DNA of 64,000 bases from NCBI GenBank assembly GCA_002331385.1, contig DCYB01000014.1, positions 124,001 to 188,000 on the forward strand, given 5' to 3'. The notes under the pieces are model-generated. The model made no database searches. It saw nothing but the letters and a program-made list of their open reading frames with translations, and was not told where the DNA came from. Source of the DNA: Comamonadaceae bacterium UBA2121. GTDB lineage: Bacteria > Pseudomonadota > Gammaproteobacteria > Burkholderiales > Burkholderiaceae_C. The position numbers and the translations under genes are program-made. Position 1 is the first letter of the stretch, and the number at the start of each line of letters is the position of its first letter. Positions 35,731-46,619 of the stretch are shown here, piece after piece.

Positions 35731-36486
35731 GTGATCCTCTACGAATACCCTTTCAACGAACGTCTGAGAACTTATTTGCGGCTTGAGCAGCTGTTTCGCC
35801 GACTTGGCGAGCTGATTCCGCGCGCGCATCCGATGGACCACCACTTCGCGCTGGTCACCATCTTTGAAATCATGGACGTCGCCGCGCGCGCCGATCTCAA
35901 GACCGATGTGCTCAAGGATCTGGACAAGCAAAAACTGCTGCTCGACTCCTACCGCGGCAATCCGTCGATCTCGGAGAAGGTGCTCGACGGGTTCATCCAG
36001 CAGCTCGACGGCTGCTTTGCCGACCTGAACGCCACCTCCGGCAAGACGGGGCAGACGCTGACCGAAAACGAATGGCTGATGGGCATCCGCAGCCGTGTCG
36101 GCATCCCCGGCGGTACGTGCGGCTTTGATCTGCCGGCCTACCACGCATGGCGGCATCTCTCGCCCGAAAAACGCCAGCGCGATCTGGAAGACTGGTCTGC
36201 CACGCTCGCTCCACTGGCACAGGCGGTGCTCCTGCTCCTGCGCCTGATGCGCGACTCCGGCATGCCGCAAAAGGTGGTGACGCATCGCGGACAGTTCCAG
36301 CAAACTCTGCCGCATGGGCGCACCTTCCATCTGCTGCGCCTGCGCATCGATCCGTCGCTGCAACTCATCCCTGAAATCAGCGGCAACCGCTTGCTGGTGT
36401 CCGTGCGCATGATGCAGCAGGATGAATCGGGCAAGCTGCAACCATCGCCGGAAGACGCGAGCTTTGAACTGACGCTGTGCTCCTGA
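35731..36486 (+). CDS. zapD: Cell division protein ZapD
   Basis: It crosslinks and bundles FtsZ protofilaments at midcell. The 251-residue protein matches the family throughout, from ILYEYPFNERLRTYLRLE to the beta-rich C-terminal half (FHLLRLRIDPSLQLIPEISGNRLLVSVR). The start codon is GTG at 35731, preceded by a weak purine site. It sits between coaE and yacG as in many gamma- and betaproteobacteria. Confidence 0.95.
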   Translation: MILYEYPFNERLRTYLRLEQLFRRLGELIPRAHPMDHHFALVTIFEIMDVAARADLKTDVLKDLDKQKLLLDSYRGNPSISEKVLDGFIQQLDGCFADLNATSGKTGQTLTENEWLMGIRSRVGIPGGTCGFDLPAYHAWRHLSPEKRQRDLEDWSATLAPLAQAVLLLLRLMRDSGMPQKVVTHRGQFQQTLPHGRTFHLLRLRIDPSLQLIPEISGNRLLVSVRMMQQDESGKLQPSPEDASFELTLCS

Positions 36487-36510
36487 GTCTTGTGGCAGGA
36501 TGGCGCTGCA

Positions 36511-36732
36511 ATGACTGATACCGAAAAAACCACCCACGCCCCACCACGCTATGTGCCCTGCCCGACCTGCGGCGGGCCGAGCCTGTTCAGCCCGGACAAC
36601 CGCTTCCGCCCGTTCTGCAGCGAGCGTTGCAAGCAGATCGATCTGGGTGCCTGGGCGAGCGAGGAGTTTCGCGTCCCCAGCGAGTCACCGGCACAGGACA
36701 ATCCTTACGGCGATCCCAAGCTGGAAGATTGA
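36511..36732 (+). CDS. yacG: DNA gyrase inhibitor YacG
   Basis: A 73-residue zinc protein with CPTCGG (about residues 15-20) and CSERCK (35-40) ligands, followed by the disordered acidic tail seen in YacG, which inhibits gyrase by contacting GyrB. The ATG at 36511 is preferred to an in-frame TTG seven codons earlier. Confidence 0.93.
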   Translation: MTDTEKTTHAPPRYVPCPTCGGPSLFSPDNRFRPFCSERCKQIDLGAWASEEFRVPSESPAQDNPYGDPKLED

Positions 36733-36764
36733 ACGCAGCGGCGCCATCTGCACCGCAACACGGG

Positions 36765-37220
36765 TCACCCAATCACGGAAGGGTCAAATGGCTCGCCGCG
36801 CTCCTCGGCCAGCCATTCCAGTACCGGCAACGCGCCCGGCAGTACCGGCTTCACCTGCGGCGGCCATGGCTGCCAGGACATGGTCTGGCCTTCGCGCATC
36901 TCGAACTCACCCGTCCAATCGAACACCTTGCACCAGTGCAGGCGCACCAACGCATGCGGATAGTCGTGCTCGGTCACGCGCCATGGCTGCGCACTGGCGA
37001 TGGTGATGCCCAGTTCTTCCTGCAGTTCGCGGCGCAGCGCCTGCTCCACGCTTTCGCCTTGCTCGATCTTGCCGCCGGGAAACTCCCAGTAGCCTGCATA
37101 CGGCTTCCCCTCCGGGCGCGTGGAAAACAGCAGCTCCCCGTTGGCACGCAGCAGCACGCCAACGGCCACTTCCGTGTGCTTGCGGGGAGCCGTTTGCGCT
37201 GCTGAATTCGTCTCAGGCAT
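36765..37220 (-). CDS. mutT: Nudix hydrolase, MutT type (8-oxo-dGTP diphosphatase)
   Basis: A 151-residue Nudix enzyme. The box GGKIEQGESVEQALRRELQ, continuing EELGI, is MutT-like, as are VGVLLRANGELLFSTRPEGKPYAGYWEFPGG before it and HDYPHALVRLHW after it. It probably cleanses the nucleotide pool of oxidised dGTP. Its ATG (37218-37220) overlaps the stop of the DUF815 gene by 8 bp, so the two are coupled. Confidence 0.9.
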   Translation of the reverse strand: MPETNSAAQTAPRKHTEVAVGVLLRANGELLFSTRPEGKPYAGYWEFPGGKIEQGESVEQALRRELQEELGITIASAQPWRVTEHDYPHALVRLHWCKVFDWTGEFEMREGQTMSWQPWPPQVKPVLPGALPVLEWLAEERGEPFDPSVIG

Positions 37221-38088
37221 TCGACTGCTGACCGGCATAGTCACGCGCAAACTGATACGCCACGCGGCCACTGCGCGAGCCACGCTCCAGCGCCCAGACC
37301 AATGCAGCAGGGCGCGCTTCTTCGATCACTTTTTCCGCCACGCCCAGCGCGCGCAACCATTGCGCGACGATGGTGAGGTATTCCTCCTGGCTGAACGGAT
37401 AGAAGCTGACCCACAGGCCAAAGCGCTCGGACAACGAAATCTTCTCCTCCACCGCTTCTCCGGGATGGACTTCTCCATCGTCGGTGTGCGTGTAGCTGAG
37501 GTTTTCCTTCATGTACTCGGGCAGCAAATGGCGACGGTTGCTGGTGGCGTATATCAGCACGTTGGGCGTGGAGGCGGCGACCGAGCCATCAAGAATCGAC
37601 TTGAGCGCCTTGTAGCTGGCCTCGCCGTCTTCAAAGCTCAGGTCGTCGCAGTAGACGATGAATTTCTCCGGCCGGTCCGACACCACTTCAACGATGTCGG
37701 GCAGATCCGTGAGATCCGCCTTGTCGACCTCGATCAGGCGCAGCCCTTGCGGTGCGTAGGCGTTCAGGCAGGCCTTGATGAGCGAGGACTTGCCCGTGCC
37801 GCGCGCACCGGTGAGCAGCACGTTGTTGGCGGGCTTGCCCTGCACGAACTGCTGCGTGTTGCGCTCGATCTTTTCCTTCTGGCCATCGATCTCTTTGAGA
37901 TCGGCCAGTTGCATCGCGGCCAGATGCCGCACCGGCTCCAGCACGCCATGGCCGCTGCTGCGCTTGCGGTAGCGCCAGGCGACGGAGCTGCCCCAGTCCG
38001 GCGCCGACAGGGGCTTGGGCAGGACGGATTCAATGCGGTCGATCAATTGCTCTGCTCGTACGAGCAGGCGTTCAAAAGCTTCATTCAT
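37213..38088 (-). CDS. DUF815-family AAA ATPase
   Basis: A 291-residue P-loop ATPase: Walker A GARGTGKSS near residues 95-103, Walker B FIVYCDDLSFEDG, and a sensor region YATSNRRHLLPEYM with the DUF815-specific DGEVHPGEAVEEKISLSERFGLW. The family is widespread but its physiological role is not established. It is followed by mutT with overlap, and argJ ends 63 bp upstream. Confidence 0.9.
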   Translation of the reverse strand: MNEAFERLLVRAEQLIDRIESVLPKPLSAPDWGSSVAWRYRKRSSGHGVLEPVRHLAAMQLADLKEIDGQKEKIERNTQQFVQGKPANNVLLTGARGTGKSSLIKACLNAYAPQGLRLIEVDKADLTDLPDIVEVVSDRPEKFIVYCDDLSFEDGEASYKALKSILDGSVAASTPNVLIYATSNRRHLLPEYMKENLSYTHTDDGEVHPGEAVEEKISLSERFGLWVSFYPFSQEEYLTIVAQWLRALGVAEKVIEEARPAALVWALERGSRSGRVAYQFARDYAGQQSNA

Positions 38089-38125
38089 GACGGAAAAACA
38101 ATGTCTCTGTAATCATTCTTTCCCA

Positions 38126-38145
38126 CCTCGCCACGCGGGGCGAGG
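38126..38145 (-). terminator. Hairpin between argJ and the DUF815 gene
   Basis: CCTCGCC (38126-38132) pairs with GGCGAGG (38139-38145) around a 6-nt loop, just after the argJ stop. There is no T-run on the minus strand, so termination is uncertain. Confidence 0.4.
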
Positions 38146-38151
38146 CGGTGC

Positions 38152-39381
38152 TCAGGAGCGGTAGTCGGCGTTGATGGTCACATAGTCATGACTCAGATCG
38201 CAGGTCCACACGGTGTCGCTGGCATCGCCGCGACCCAAGCTGACGTGCACGGTGATCTCGCTTTGCTTCATCACGCGCTGCCCGTCTTCCTCGCGATAGT
38301 CGGGATTGCGCCCACCCTGCCTGGCGACAAGCACGTCGTCCAGACGCAGATCGATGCGGGTCTGGTCAAGGTCCTCGATACCGGCATAGCCGACGGCCGC
38401 CAGGATGCGGCCCAGATTCGGGTCGCTGGCGAAGAACGCGGTTTTCACGAGCGGCGAATGGGCAATCGCATAGGCCACCTGGCGGCACTCTTCGCCTGAC
38501 TTGCCACCATCCACGCGGATGGTGATGAACTTGGTGGCGCCTTCGCCGTCACGCACGATGGCCTGCGACAGCGTCTGCGCCACGTCCAGCAGTGCTGCCT
38601 TGAGCGCCTTACCGTCTGCGCTGTCCAGATCGGTGATTTCGGCATGGTCCGCCTTGTTCGTGGCAATGAGCACGAACGAGTCGTTGGTCGAGGTATCACC
38701 ATCGATGGTGATGCGATTGAACGATTGGTCGGCCAGCTCGCGCACCAGACCGCTCAGCAGCGCCGGAGCGATATGGGCATCGGTGGCGACAAAACTCAGC
38801 ATCGTTGCCATGTTCGGGCGGATCATGCCAGCCCCCTTGGAGATGCCGGTCACGGTCACCTGCTTGCCGCCAATCTGCACCTGCACGCTCGCTGCTTTGG
38901 GGATGGTGTCCGTCGTCATGATGCCTTGCGCGGCATGGGCCCAGTTGTCGGGCCGCGCGTCGGCGATGGCTGCAGGCAGACCGGCTTCGATGCGCTCGAC
39001 AGGCAGTGGCTCCATGATCACGCCGGTGGAAAACGGCAAAATCTGTTCTGGCTTGAGCGACAGTGCCTTGGCAAGCGCCGCGCAGGTGGCATTGGCGCGC
39101 GCAAGACCATCTGCGCCGGTGCCCGCGTTGGCGTTGCCCGTGTTCACCACCATGGCGCGAATCGCGGCGCCAGCGGCCAGATGCTCGCGGCAGATTTGCA
39201 CGGGTGCTGCGCAGAAACGGTTCTTGGTGAACACACCAGCAACCGACGAGCCCTCGTCCAGCAGGAATACCGTGAGGTCCTTGCGGTTGGCCTTGCGCAC
39301 CCCGGCTTCGGCCACGCCAATGCGCAGGCCCGCGACGGGGTGCAGAGATGCTGGATCGGGAGCGGAAAGGTTCACTGGCAT
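38152..39381 (-). CDS. argJ: Glutamate N-acetyltransferase (ornithine acetyltransferase)
   Basis: It recycles the acetyl group from N-acetylornithine to glutamate in arginine synthesis. The 409-residue precursor self-cleaves at the conserved KGAGMIRPNMATML site, with Thr193 as the new N-terminal nucleophile. STGVIMEPLP and NDSFVLIATNKA are also typical. The ATG at 39379-39381 begins the family sequence; a longer frame is rejected. It lies downstream of secA past a terminator. Confidence 0.95.
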   Translation of the reverse strand: MPVNLSAPDPASLHPVAGLRIGVAEAGVRKANRKDLTVFLLDEGSSVAGVFTKNRFCAAPVQICREHLAAGAAIRAMVVNTGNANAGTGADGLARANATCAALAKALSLKPEQILPFSTGVIMEPLPVERIEAGLPAAIADARPDNWAHAAQGIMTTDTIPKAASVQVQIGGKQVTVTGISKGAGMIRPNMATMLSFVATDAHIAPALLSGLVRELADQSFNRITIDGDTSTNDSFVLIATNKADHAEITDLDSADGKALKAALLDVAQTLSQAIVRDGEGATKFITIRVDGGKSGEECRQVAYAIAHSPLVKTAFFASDPNLGRILAAVGYAGIEDLDQTRIDLRLDDVLVARQGGRNPDYREEDGQRVMKQSEITVHVSLGRGDASDTVWTCDLSHDYVTINADYRS

Positions 39382-39460
39382 ACAACGGTGTCCTTGAATC
39401 ATGAGAATCGGTCCGACGCAGTGGAATCGAATTCCGCGCCGAAACCTTGATGCTACAAGC

Positions 39461-39485
39461 AAAAACACGGGCATGTAGCCCGTGT
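39461..39485 (-). terminator. Intrinsic terminator after secA
   Basis: ACACGGGC (39465-39472) pairs with GCCCGTGT (39478-39485) around a 5-nt loop, and on the minus strand a T-run (complement of 39461-39465) follows. It lies 20 bp past the secA stop. Confidence 0.85.
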
Positions 39486-39504
39486 CATTGTTCGTTTCAG
39501 CAGA

Positions 39505-42255
<2,751 letters not shown>

Positions 42256-42270
42256 GCAAACAGGACCGCC

Positions 42271-42292
42271 TGACGTATCCACAGGTACGTCA
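42271..42292 (-). promoter_or_regulatory. Inverted repeat in the secA leader, with DnaA-box-like loop
   Basis: TGACGTA (42271-42277) and TACGTCA (42286-42292) are perfect 7-bp arms around 8 bp, 15 bp before the secA ATG. GTATCCACA at 42275-42283 matches the DnaA box TTATCCACA at 8 of 9 positions. It could be a transcript hairpin near the ribosome site or a protein site. The remaining 319-bp secA-dciA gap shows only the dciA promoter. Confidence 0.45.
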
Positions 42293-42475
42293 AACGACCG
42301 TAATCCCTAAGATGAATTGGTATCAGATGGGGCCGGAGCCCGGAAATGCAACAGTCGGTTCTACAACTGCGCTTTCGCCGGACACGGGGGCTCGGACGCT
42401 GATTCTACTCGCGCGCTGCAAGCACCCTTCTGATTTGCCCGGTCAACCGACCGGCGAGGAAGAAAAATCTACATT

Positions 42476-42503
42476 TTGACTACGCTCGCGTGGCGCCGAT
42501 AAT
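42476..42503 (+). promoter_or_regulatory. Sigma-70 type promoter of dciA
   Basis: TTGACT (42476-42481) and GATAAT (42498-42503) are separated by 16 bp. The predicted start near 42510 leaves a leader of about 65 nt before dciA. Confidence 0.65.
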
Positions 42504-42574
42504 GGCGCTGTGCGGGAGCGAAACCGGGCAGAGCCTGTTGCTTCGGCACACACTCCCGACCCTCCAAAGCCTTC

Positions 42575-42886
42575 ATGAATCGTCGTCACCAAGCCATTCC
42601 ACTTCTTCAGGCCGCGCAGGAATCCCCCACGCTGGCCCATCTGGCTTCCCTGACGCGCGATTCCAGCGCCCGCCTGCGCGCCATCGAGCCACTCATCCCG
42701 CCCAGCATGCGCGCGTCCATCCAGGCCGGCCCCATCGAAGGCAGCACCTGGTGCCTGCTGGTCAAGGGCAACGCGGCAGCGGCCAAGCTGCGCCAGTTGC
42801 TACCCGCGTTCGAGGCACACCTGCGCAGCAAAGGCTGGGATGTTCAATCCATACGCCTGAAGATTCAGGCGCGTCCGAATACCTGA
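42575..42886 (+). CDS. DciA-like protein (DUF721)
   Basis: A 103-residue protein matching the DUF721/DciA family, whose studied members help load the replicative helicase DnaB where DnaC is absent. Its length and the central WCLLVKGNAAAAKLRQLLPAFEAHLRSKGW segment fit the short betaproteobacterial form. It is divergent from secA, its usual neighbour in this group. The family match is by pattern only. Confidence 0.75.
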   Translation: MNRRHQAIPLLQAAQESPTLAHLASLTRDSSARLRAIEPLIPPSMRASIQAGPIEGSTWCLLVKGNAAAAKLRQLLPAFEAHLRSKGWDVQSIRLKIQARPNT

Positions 42887-42933
42887 GCAGCACGCACGGG
42901 CTCGCCCCTGAGTGCGCACGTTTCCATGACAAA

Positions 42934-42951
42934 GGCCGCCCGCAGGCGGCC
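42934..42951 (+). terminator. GC-rich hairpin between dciA and the alcohol dehydrogenase
   Basis: GGCCGCC and GGCGGCC form a 7-bp stem with loop CGCA, flanked by AAA on the left and TCTT on the right. It could end both convergent genes weakly. Confidence 0.5.
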
Positions 42952-43006
42952 TCTTCCCATGCCACCGCACGACAGCCGAGTCACACTGCCGCGCGCGTCG
43001 CCCGAC

Positions 43007-44104
43007 TTACGGTTTCACCGCGATCTTCAGCACCCCATCACGCTGGTTGCTGAACAGATCGTAAGCGGCGACGATGTCTTCCAGCTTGTACTCATGCGTC
43101 ACCAGAGGCTTCAGATCGACGCGGCCGCTGGAGATGACCGCCATCAGGCGACGCAGACGCTCCTTGCCGCCGGGGCAGAGCGCGGTGTTGATGCGGTGGT
43201 CGCCTAGTCCCGCACCGAAGGCATCCAGCGGAATCTTCAGATCGGACGAGTACACGCCCAGACTCGACAGCGTGCCGCCCGGGCGGATGCAGCGCAGCGC
43301 GTTCTCGAACGTGCCCTGCGTGCCCAGCGCTTCGATCGCACTGTCGGCCCCCTTGCCTCCGGTGATCTTCAGCACCTCGGCCACGACGTCTTGGGTCTTG
43401 AAGTTCAGCGTGACGTCCGCGCCCATCTTGCGCGACACCGCCAGTCGATCGTCGTTGCCGTCCACTGTGATGATCGTGCTGGCGCCCTTCAGTCGCGCGC
43501 CAGCTGTTGCGCACAGGCCGATCGGCCCCTGCGCGAACACCACCACAGTATCGCCAATGCGGATGTTTGCGTTCTCCGCACCGGCAAATCCAGTGGACAT
43601 GATGTCCGGACACATCAGGACCTGCTCGTCCGTCAGGCCGTCTGGCACCGGCGCCAGATTGCCCTGTGCGTCCGGCACGAGGATGTACTCCGCCTGCGAG
43701 CCGTCAATGAGGTTGCCAAAGCGCCAGCCGGCCGTCAATTTATAGCCGTGGCACCCACAGCGTCCACTCGGCACCAGATAGCTGCCATCTTGCGACGGCG
43801 CGCCGTCCTGCGCGGCGTAGCTGTTGAAGTCCGGGCAAATGGCGCCCGCAATCACGCGCTGGCCTTCCTGATAGCCCTTGACCGCGCTTCCGAGCTTGAC
43901 GATCACGCCCACCGGCTCGTGGCCGATCGTCAGCCCCTTCTCTACCGGATACTCACCCTTGAGAATGTGAATGTCCGTGCCACAGATCGTCGTCGTCGTG
44001 ATTTTGATCAGCGCATCATTCGGTCCAACATCGGGAATCGGTTTATCCACCACCTCAATCCGACCGGGTTCTACCAATACAGCAGCTTTCATCATCTGAG
44101 CCAT
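43007..44104 (-). CDS. Zinc-dependent NAD(P) alcohol dehydrogenase
   Basis: A 365-residue medium-chain dehydrogenase. Catalytic zinc ligands are Cys41 (TICGTDIH) and the His62-Glu63 pair (GHEPVG); the cofactor domain has VVVFAQGPIGLCATAGA. The protein closely resembles, from memory, secondary-alcohol/broad-range dehydrogenases of Cupriavidus, including the unusual DGSYLVPSGRCGCHGYK insertion in place of a classic four-Cys structural zinc lobe. The substrate is inferred to be short-chain alcohols. The ATG at 44102-44104 has a strong GGAAGGGGA site. It stands alone. Confidence 0.88.
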   Translation of the reverse strand: MAQMMKAAVLVEPGRIEVVDKPIPDVGPNDALIKITTTTICGTDIHILKGEYPVEKGLTIGHEPVGVIVKLGSAVKGYQEGQRVIAGAICPDFNSYAAQDGAPSQDGSYLVPSGRCGCHGYKLTAGWRFGNLIDGSQAEYILVPDAQGNLAPVPDGLTDEQVLMCPDIMSTGFAGAENANIRIGDTVVVFAQGPIGLCATAGARLKGASTIITVDGNDDRLAVSRKMGADVTLNFKTQDVVAEVLKITGGKGADSAIEALGTQGTFENALRCIRPGGTLSSLGVYSSDLKIPLDAFGAGLGDHRINTALCPGGKERLRRLMAVISSGRVDLKPLVTHEYKLEDIVAAYDLFSNQRDGVLKIAVKP

Positions 44105-44273
44105 GACGCTTCCCCTTCCTAAGTGTGAGCATCGTCGAAGCGCGAACTGCGCAACAACATTTGAGGATAGGCATTCCACATGCACATAGATTGACTCAAC
44201 TCAAACCCCAGACAGGGCACGCCTTCAGGTTCGCGAGCCGCCGCGCGCACACGAGAACCATCAAGCGCAAACG

Positions 44274-44304
44274 AAAAAGCCCCCATGCCGAAACATGGGG
44301 GCTT
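44274..44304 (-). terminator. Intrinsic terminator after tRNA-Thr
   Basis: AAGCCCCCATG (44277-44287) and CATGGGGGCTT (44294-44304) form an 11-bp stem; on the minus strand a T-run from 44278 down to 44274 follows. It lies 7 bp past the tRNA 3' end. Confidence 0.85.
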
Positions 44305-44310
44305 ATCGTC

Positions 44311-44386
44311 TGGTGCCGGTTGTCGGATTCGAACTGACGACCTACCGCTTACAAGGCGGGTGCTCTACCAACTGAGCTAAACCGGC
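44311..44386 (-). tRNA. tRNA-Thr (anticodon TGT)
   Basis: A 76-nt cloverleaf with encoded CCA. The acceptor arms GCCGGTT and AACCGGC pair fully, the D arm is GCTC/GAGC, and the anticodon loop CTTGTAA gives TGT. The outermost anticodon-stem pair is C/T and one T-stem pair is A/C, as read from the sequence; the rest is canonical. It reads ACA codons. Confidence 0.96.
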
Positions 44387-44525
44387 GAAGCTACTATTCT
44401 AGCCTGTAGATTGGGGCGTTTTTATAAAACCGCCCAATTTTCTTGTGATGCGTTTGATAAAAGTTCGCCCACAAGCTGGATCAGCACCCCTTCTGTCGGA
44501 GACACAAGGCGCAACGCGGAATCAA

Positions 44526-45071
44526 TTATTTGACCAACTTGAGCGACGGACGCGCACCTCCACCAGCTGGCGGCTTGGTCGGCGGGTCTTTGTCTGGCAT
44601 GTCCTTGACTTCAGGGGCCACTCCGTCCACCGACACCAATTGCGGCGCAGCGCGTTCGGGCGCGCTGCTGGCGCTGGGCTTATCCGACTCAGAACCGTCC
44701 ATTGGCGCAGGCATCAGGCCCGCAGGAAGCTCGCCCTCGATGTTGTCCACCGGGGGAGGAAACGCCATGCCTTGCCCGTTTTCACGCGCATAGATGGCAA
44801 CCACCCGCCCAACCGGCACCATGATCTCGCGCGCCACGCCGCCGAAACGCGCCTTGAACTCGATGTAATCGTTGCCAAGCTGCAGTCCACTGGTGGCGTC
44901 ATAGCTGGCATTGAGCACGATTTCCGCGTCCTTGACGAATTCGCGCGGCACCTGCGTGGTCTCGTTCACGCTCACCACCAAGTAGGGGGTAAAGCCGTTG
45001 TCGATGCACCATTCGTGGATCGCACGGATGAGGTAGGGCCGCGTGGAGGAGGTTTCCGGAGCGTTGATCAT
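44526..45071 (-). CDS. sspB: ClpXP adaptor SspB
   Basis: An adaptor that delivers ssrA-tagged proteins to ClpXP. The 181 residues comprise the folded substrate-binding domain (residues 10-115, TRPYLIRAIHEWCIDNGFTPY onward), a long disordered linker rich in Pro, Ala and acidic residues, and the C-terminal ClpX-binding peptide RPSLKLVK, which matches the E. coli XB motif. It follows sspA by 57 bp. Confidence 0.95.
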   Translation of the reverse strand: MINAPETSSTRPYLIRAIHEWCIDNGFTPYLVVSVNETTQVPREFVKDAEIVLNASYDATSGLQLGNDYIEFKARFGGVAREIMVPVGRVVAIYARENGQGMAFPPPVDNIEGELPAGLMPAPMDGSESDKPSASSAPERAAPQLVSVDGVAPEVKDMPDKDPPTKPPAGGGARPSLKLVK

Positions 45072-45128
45072 GGTGAGGTAGTAGCTGTCTTCGGCGCAGT
45101 GCTTTCGGCAACGCCGAAAACAGTCATT

Positions 45129-45740
45129 CTACTTGCGCATCACCTTCTCGGACGGCGTCAGCGCTTCAATGTAGGCTGGGCGCGAGAAGATGCGCTCCGC
45201 GTACTTGAGCAGCGGAGCGGCGTTCTTGCTCAACTCGATGCCGTAGTAATCCAGGCGCCAGAGCAGCGGCGCGATGGCCACGTCCAACATGGAGAAGTTC
45301 TCGCCCAGCATGTACTTGTTCTTAAGGAACACCGGGGCCAACTGGGTGAGGCGGTCGCGGATGTGCGAGCGGGCCTTTTCCAGCGCCTTGTCGTTGCCCT
45401 TGGAGGCGCGCGACTCGAGCGTGTTCACGTGCACGAACAGTTCCTTCTCGAAGTTCAGCAGGAACAGGCGCACGCGGGCACGATCGACCGGGTCGCCGGG
45501 CATCAGTTGCGGATGCGGGAAACGCTCGTCGATGTACTCGTTGATGATGTTCGACTCGTACAGGATCAGGTCACGCTCCACCAGAATCGGCACCTGACCG
45601 TAGGGGTTCATGACATTGATGTCTTCGGGCTTGTTGTAGAGGTCCACATCGCGGATTTCAAAATCCATGCCTTTTTCAAACAGGACGAAACGGCAACGAT
45701 GTGAGAAGGGACAGGTCGTACCCGAATAAAGCACCATCAT
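45129..45740 (-). CDS. sspA: Stringent starvation protein A (GST fold)
   Basis: A 203-residue glutathione-transferase-fold protein that binds RNA polymerase in enterics and is needed for acid and starvation responses. The N-terminal domain starts VLYSGTTCPFSHRCRFVLFEKGMDFEIRDVDLYNKPEDI with NPYGQVPILVERDLILYESNIINEYIDERFPHP, the SspA hallmark. It lies between petC and sspB as in most betaproteobacteria, separated from petC by a terminator. Confidence 0.94.
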   Translation of the reverse strand: MMVLYSGTTCPFSHRCRFVLFEKGMDFEIRDVDLYNKPEDINVMNPYGQVPILVERDLILYESNIINEYIDERFPHPQLMPGDPVDRARVRLFLLNFEKELFVHVNTLESRASKGNDKALEKARSHIRDRLTQLAPVFLKNKYMLGENFSMLDVAIAPLLWRLDYYGIELSKNAAPLLKYAERIFSRPAYIEALTPSEKVMRK

Positions 45741-45762
45741 GGTGAGCGGCTCCTAAAAAGTC

Positions 45763-45791
45763 AAAAGAGTGGGCGCTTTCGCGTCCACTCT
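45763..45791 (-). terminator. Terminator of the pet operon
   Basis: AGAGTGG-G-CGC (45766-45776) pairs with GCG-T-CCACTCT (45781-45791) around a 4-nt loop; on the minus strand TTTT follows. A second perfect hairpin, CGACCGGC/GCCGGTCG (45796-45822), lies between it and the petC stop. Confidence 0.8.
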
Positions 45792-45841
45792 GCACCGACC
45801 GGCAAATCACGCAGGCCGGTCGTATAAGGCAATATCGCTAT

Positions 45842-46600
45842 TTACTTGACGTCTTTCCAGTAGGCTGCGTTGAGCCTCCACGCAATGAACGTGAAGATGC
45901 CGAGGAAAAAAAGCACCCACACACCCACGCGGACACGCGTATTTTGCGCCGGTTCGCCCATCCACTGCAGATAGTTCACGAGATCACCTACAGCTTGGTC
46001 GTATTGCGCGGGCGACATGGTACCAGCAGTGCCCTGCTCCCAGCCCTTGAATACCTGTGTCTTTTGACCGTGGCTTTCCACTTCTTCAAAGATCGGCTTG
46101 CGCTCGCCCTGCAGCTCCCAGAGTGCGTGTGGCATGCCAACGCTCGGGAACGCGAGGTTGTTCCAACCCGTTCCCTTGGTGTCGTCACGGTAGAACGTGC
46201 GCAGGAACGTATACAGGTAATCCGCACCGGTGCCGTTGTGGCCCGCACGCGAGCGGGCAATCACGGTCAGGTCAGGAGGATTGGCCCCGAACCAGGCCTT
46301 GGCCTCGTTCGGGCTGATCGCAGCCTTCATGGTCTCACCGATTTTGTCGGTGGTGAACATGAGGTTGTCCTTGATCTGCTGTTCCGTCAGGCCGATATCC
46401 TGCAGGCGGTTGATGCGCATGAACGCAGCCGAGTGGCAGTTCAGGCAGTAGTTCACAAACAGCTTCGCACCGTTTTGCAACGACGCCGTGTTGCTGACAT
46501 CCACCGGAGCCTTGTCCCACGCAATGCCGCCCTCTGCGGCTTGCGCCCCGGTTGCAATACCCATGGCCGCAACCAAACTCAATATGATTTTTTTCATCAT
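45842..46600 (-). CDS. petC: Cytochrome c1 of the bc1 complex
   Basis: The c-type haem subunit that passes electrons from the Rieske protein to soluble cytochrome c. The 252-residue precursor has a Sec signal ending near AQA (residue 21), the haem motif CLNCH about residues 53-57, and a C-terminal membrane anchor (VGVWVLFFLGIFTFIAWRLN). A second ATG one codon in is equally possible. It is the last gene of petA-petB-petC. Confidence 0.95.
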   Translation of the reverse strand: MMKKIILSLVAAMGIATGAQAAEGGIAWDKAPVDVSNTASLQNGAKLFVNYCLNCHSAAFMRINRLQDIGLTEQQIKDNLMFTTDKIGETMKAAISPNEAKAWFGANPPDLTVIARSRAGHNGTGADYLYTFLRTFYRDDTKGTGWNNLAFPSVGMPHALWELQGERKPIFEEVESHGQKTQVFKGWEQGTAGTMSPAQYDQAVGDLVNYLQWMGEPAQNTRVRVGVWVLFFLGIFTFIAWRLNAAYWKDVK

Positions 46601-46619
46601 GGTTTTCTACTCCTGCTGG

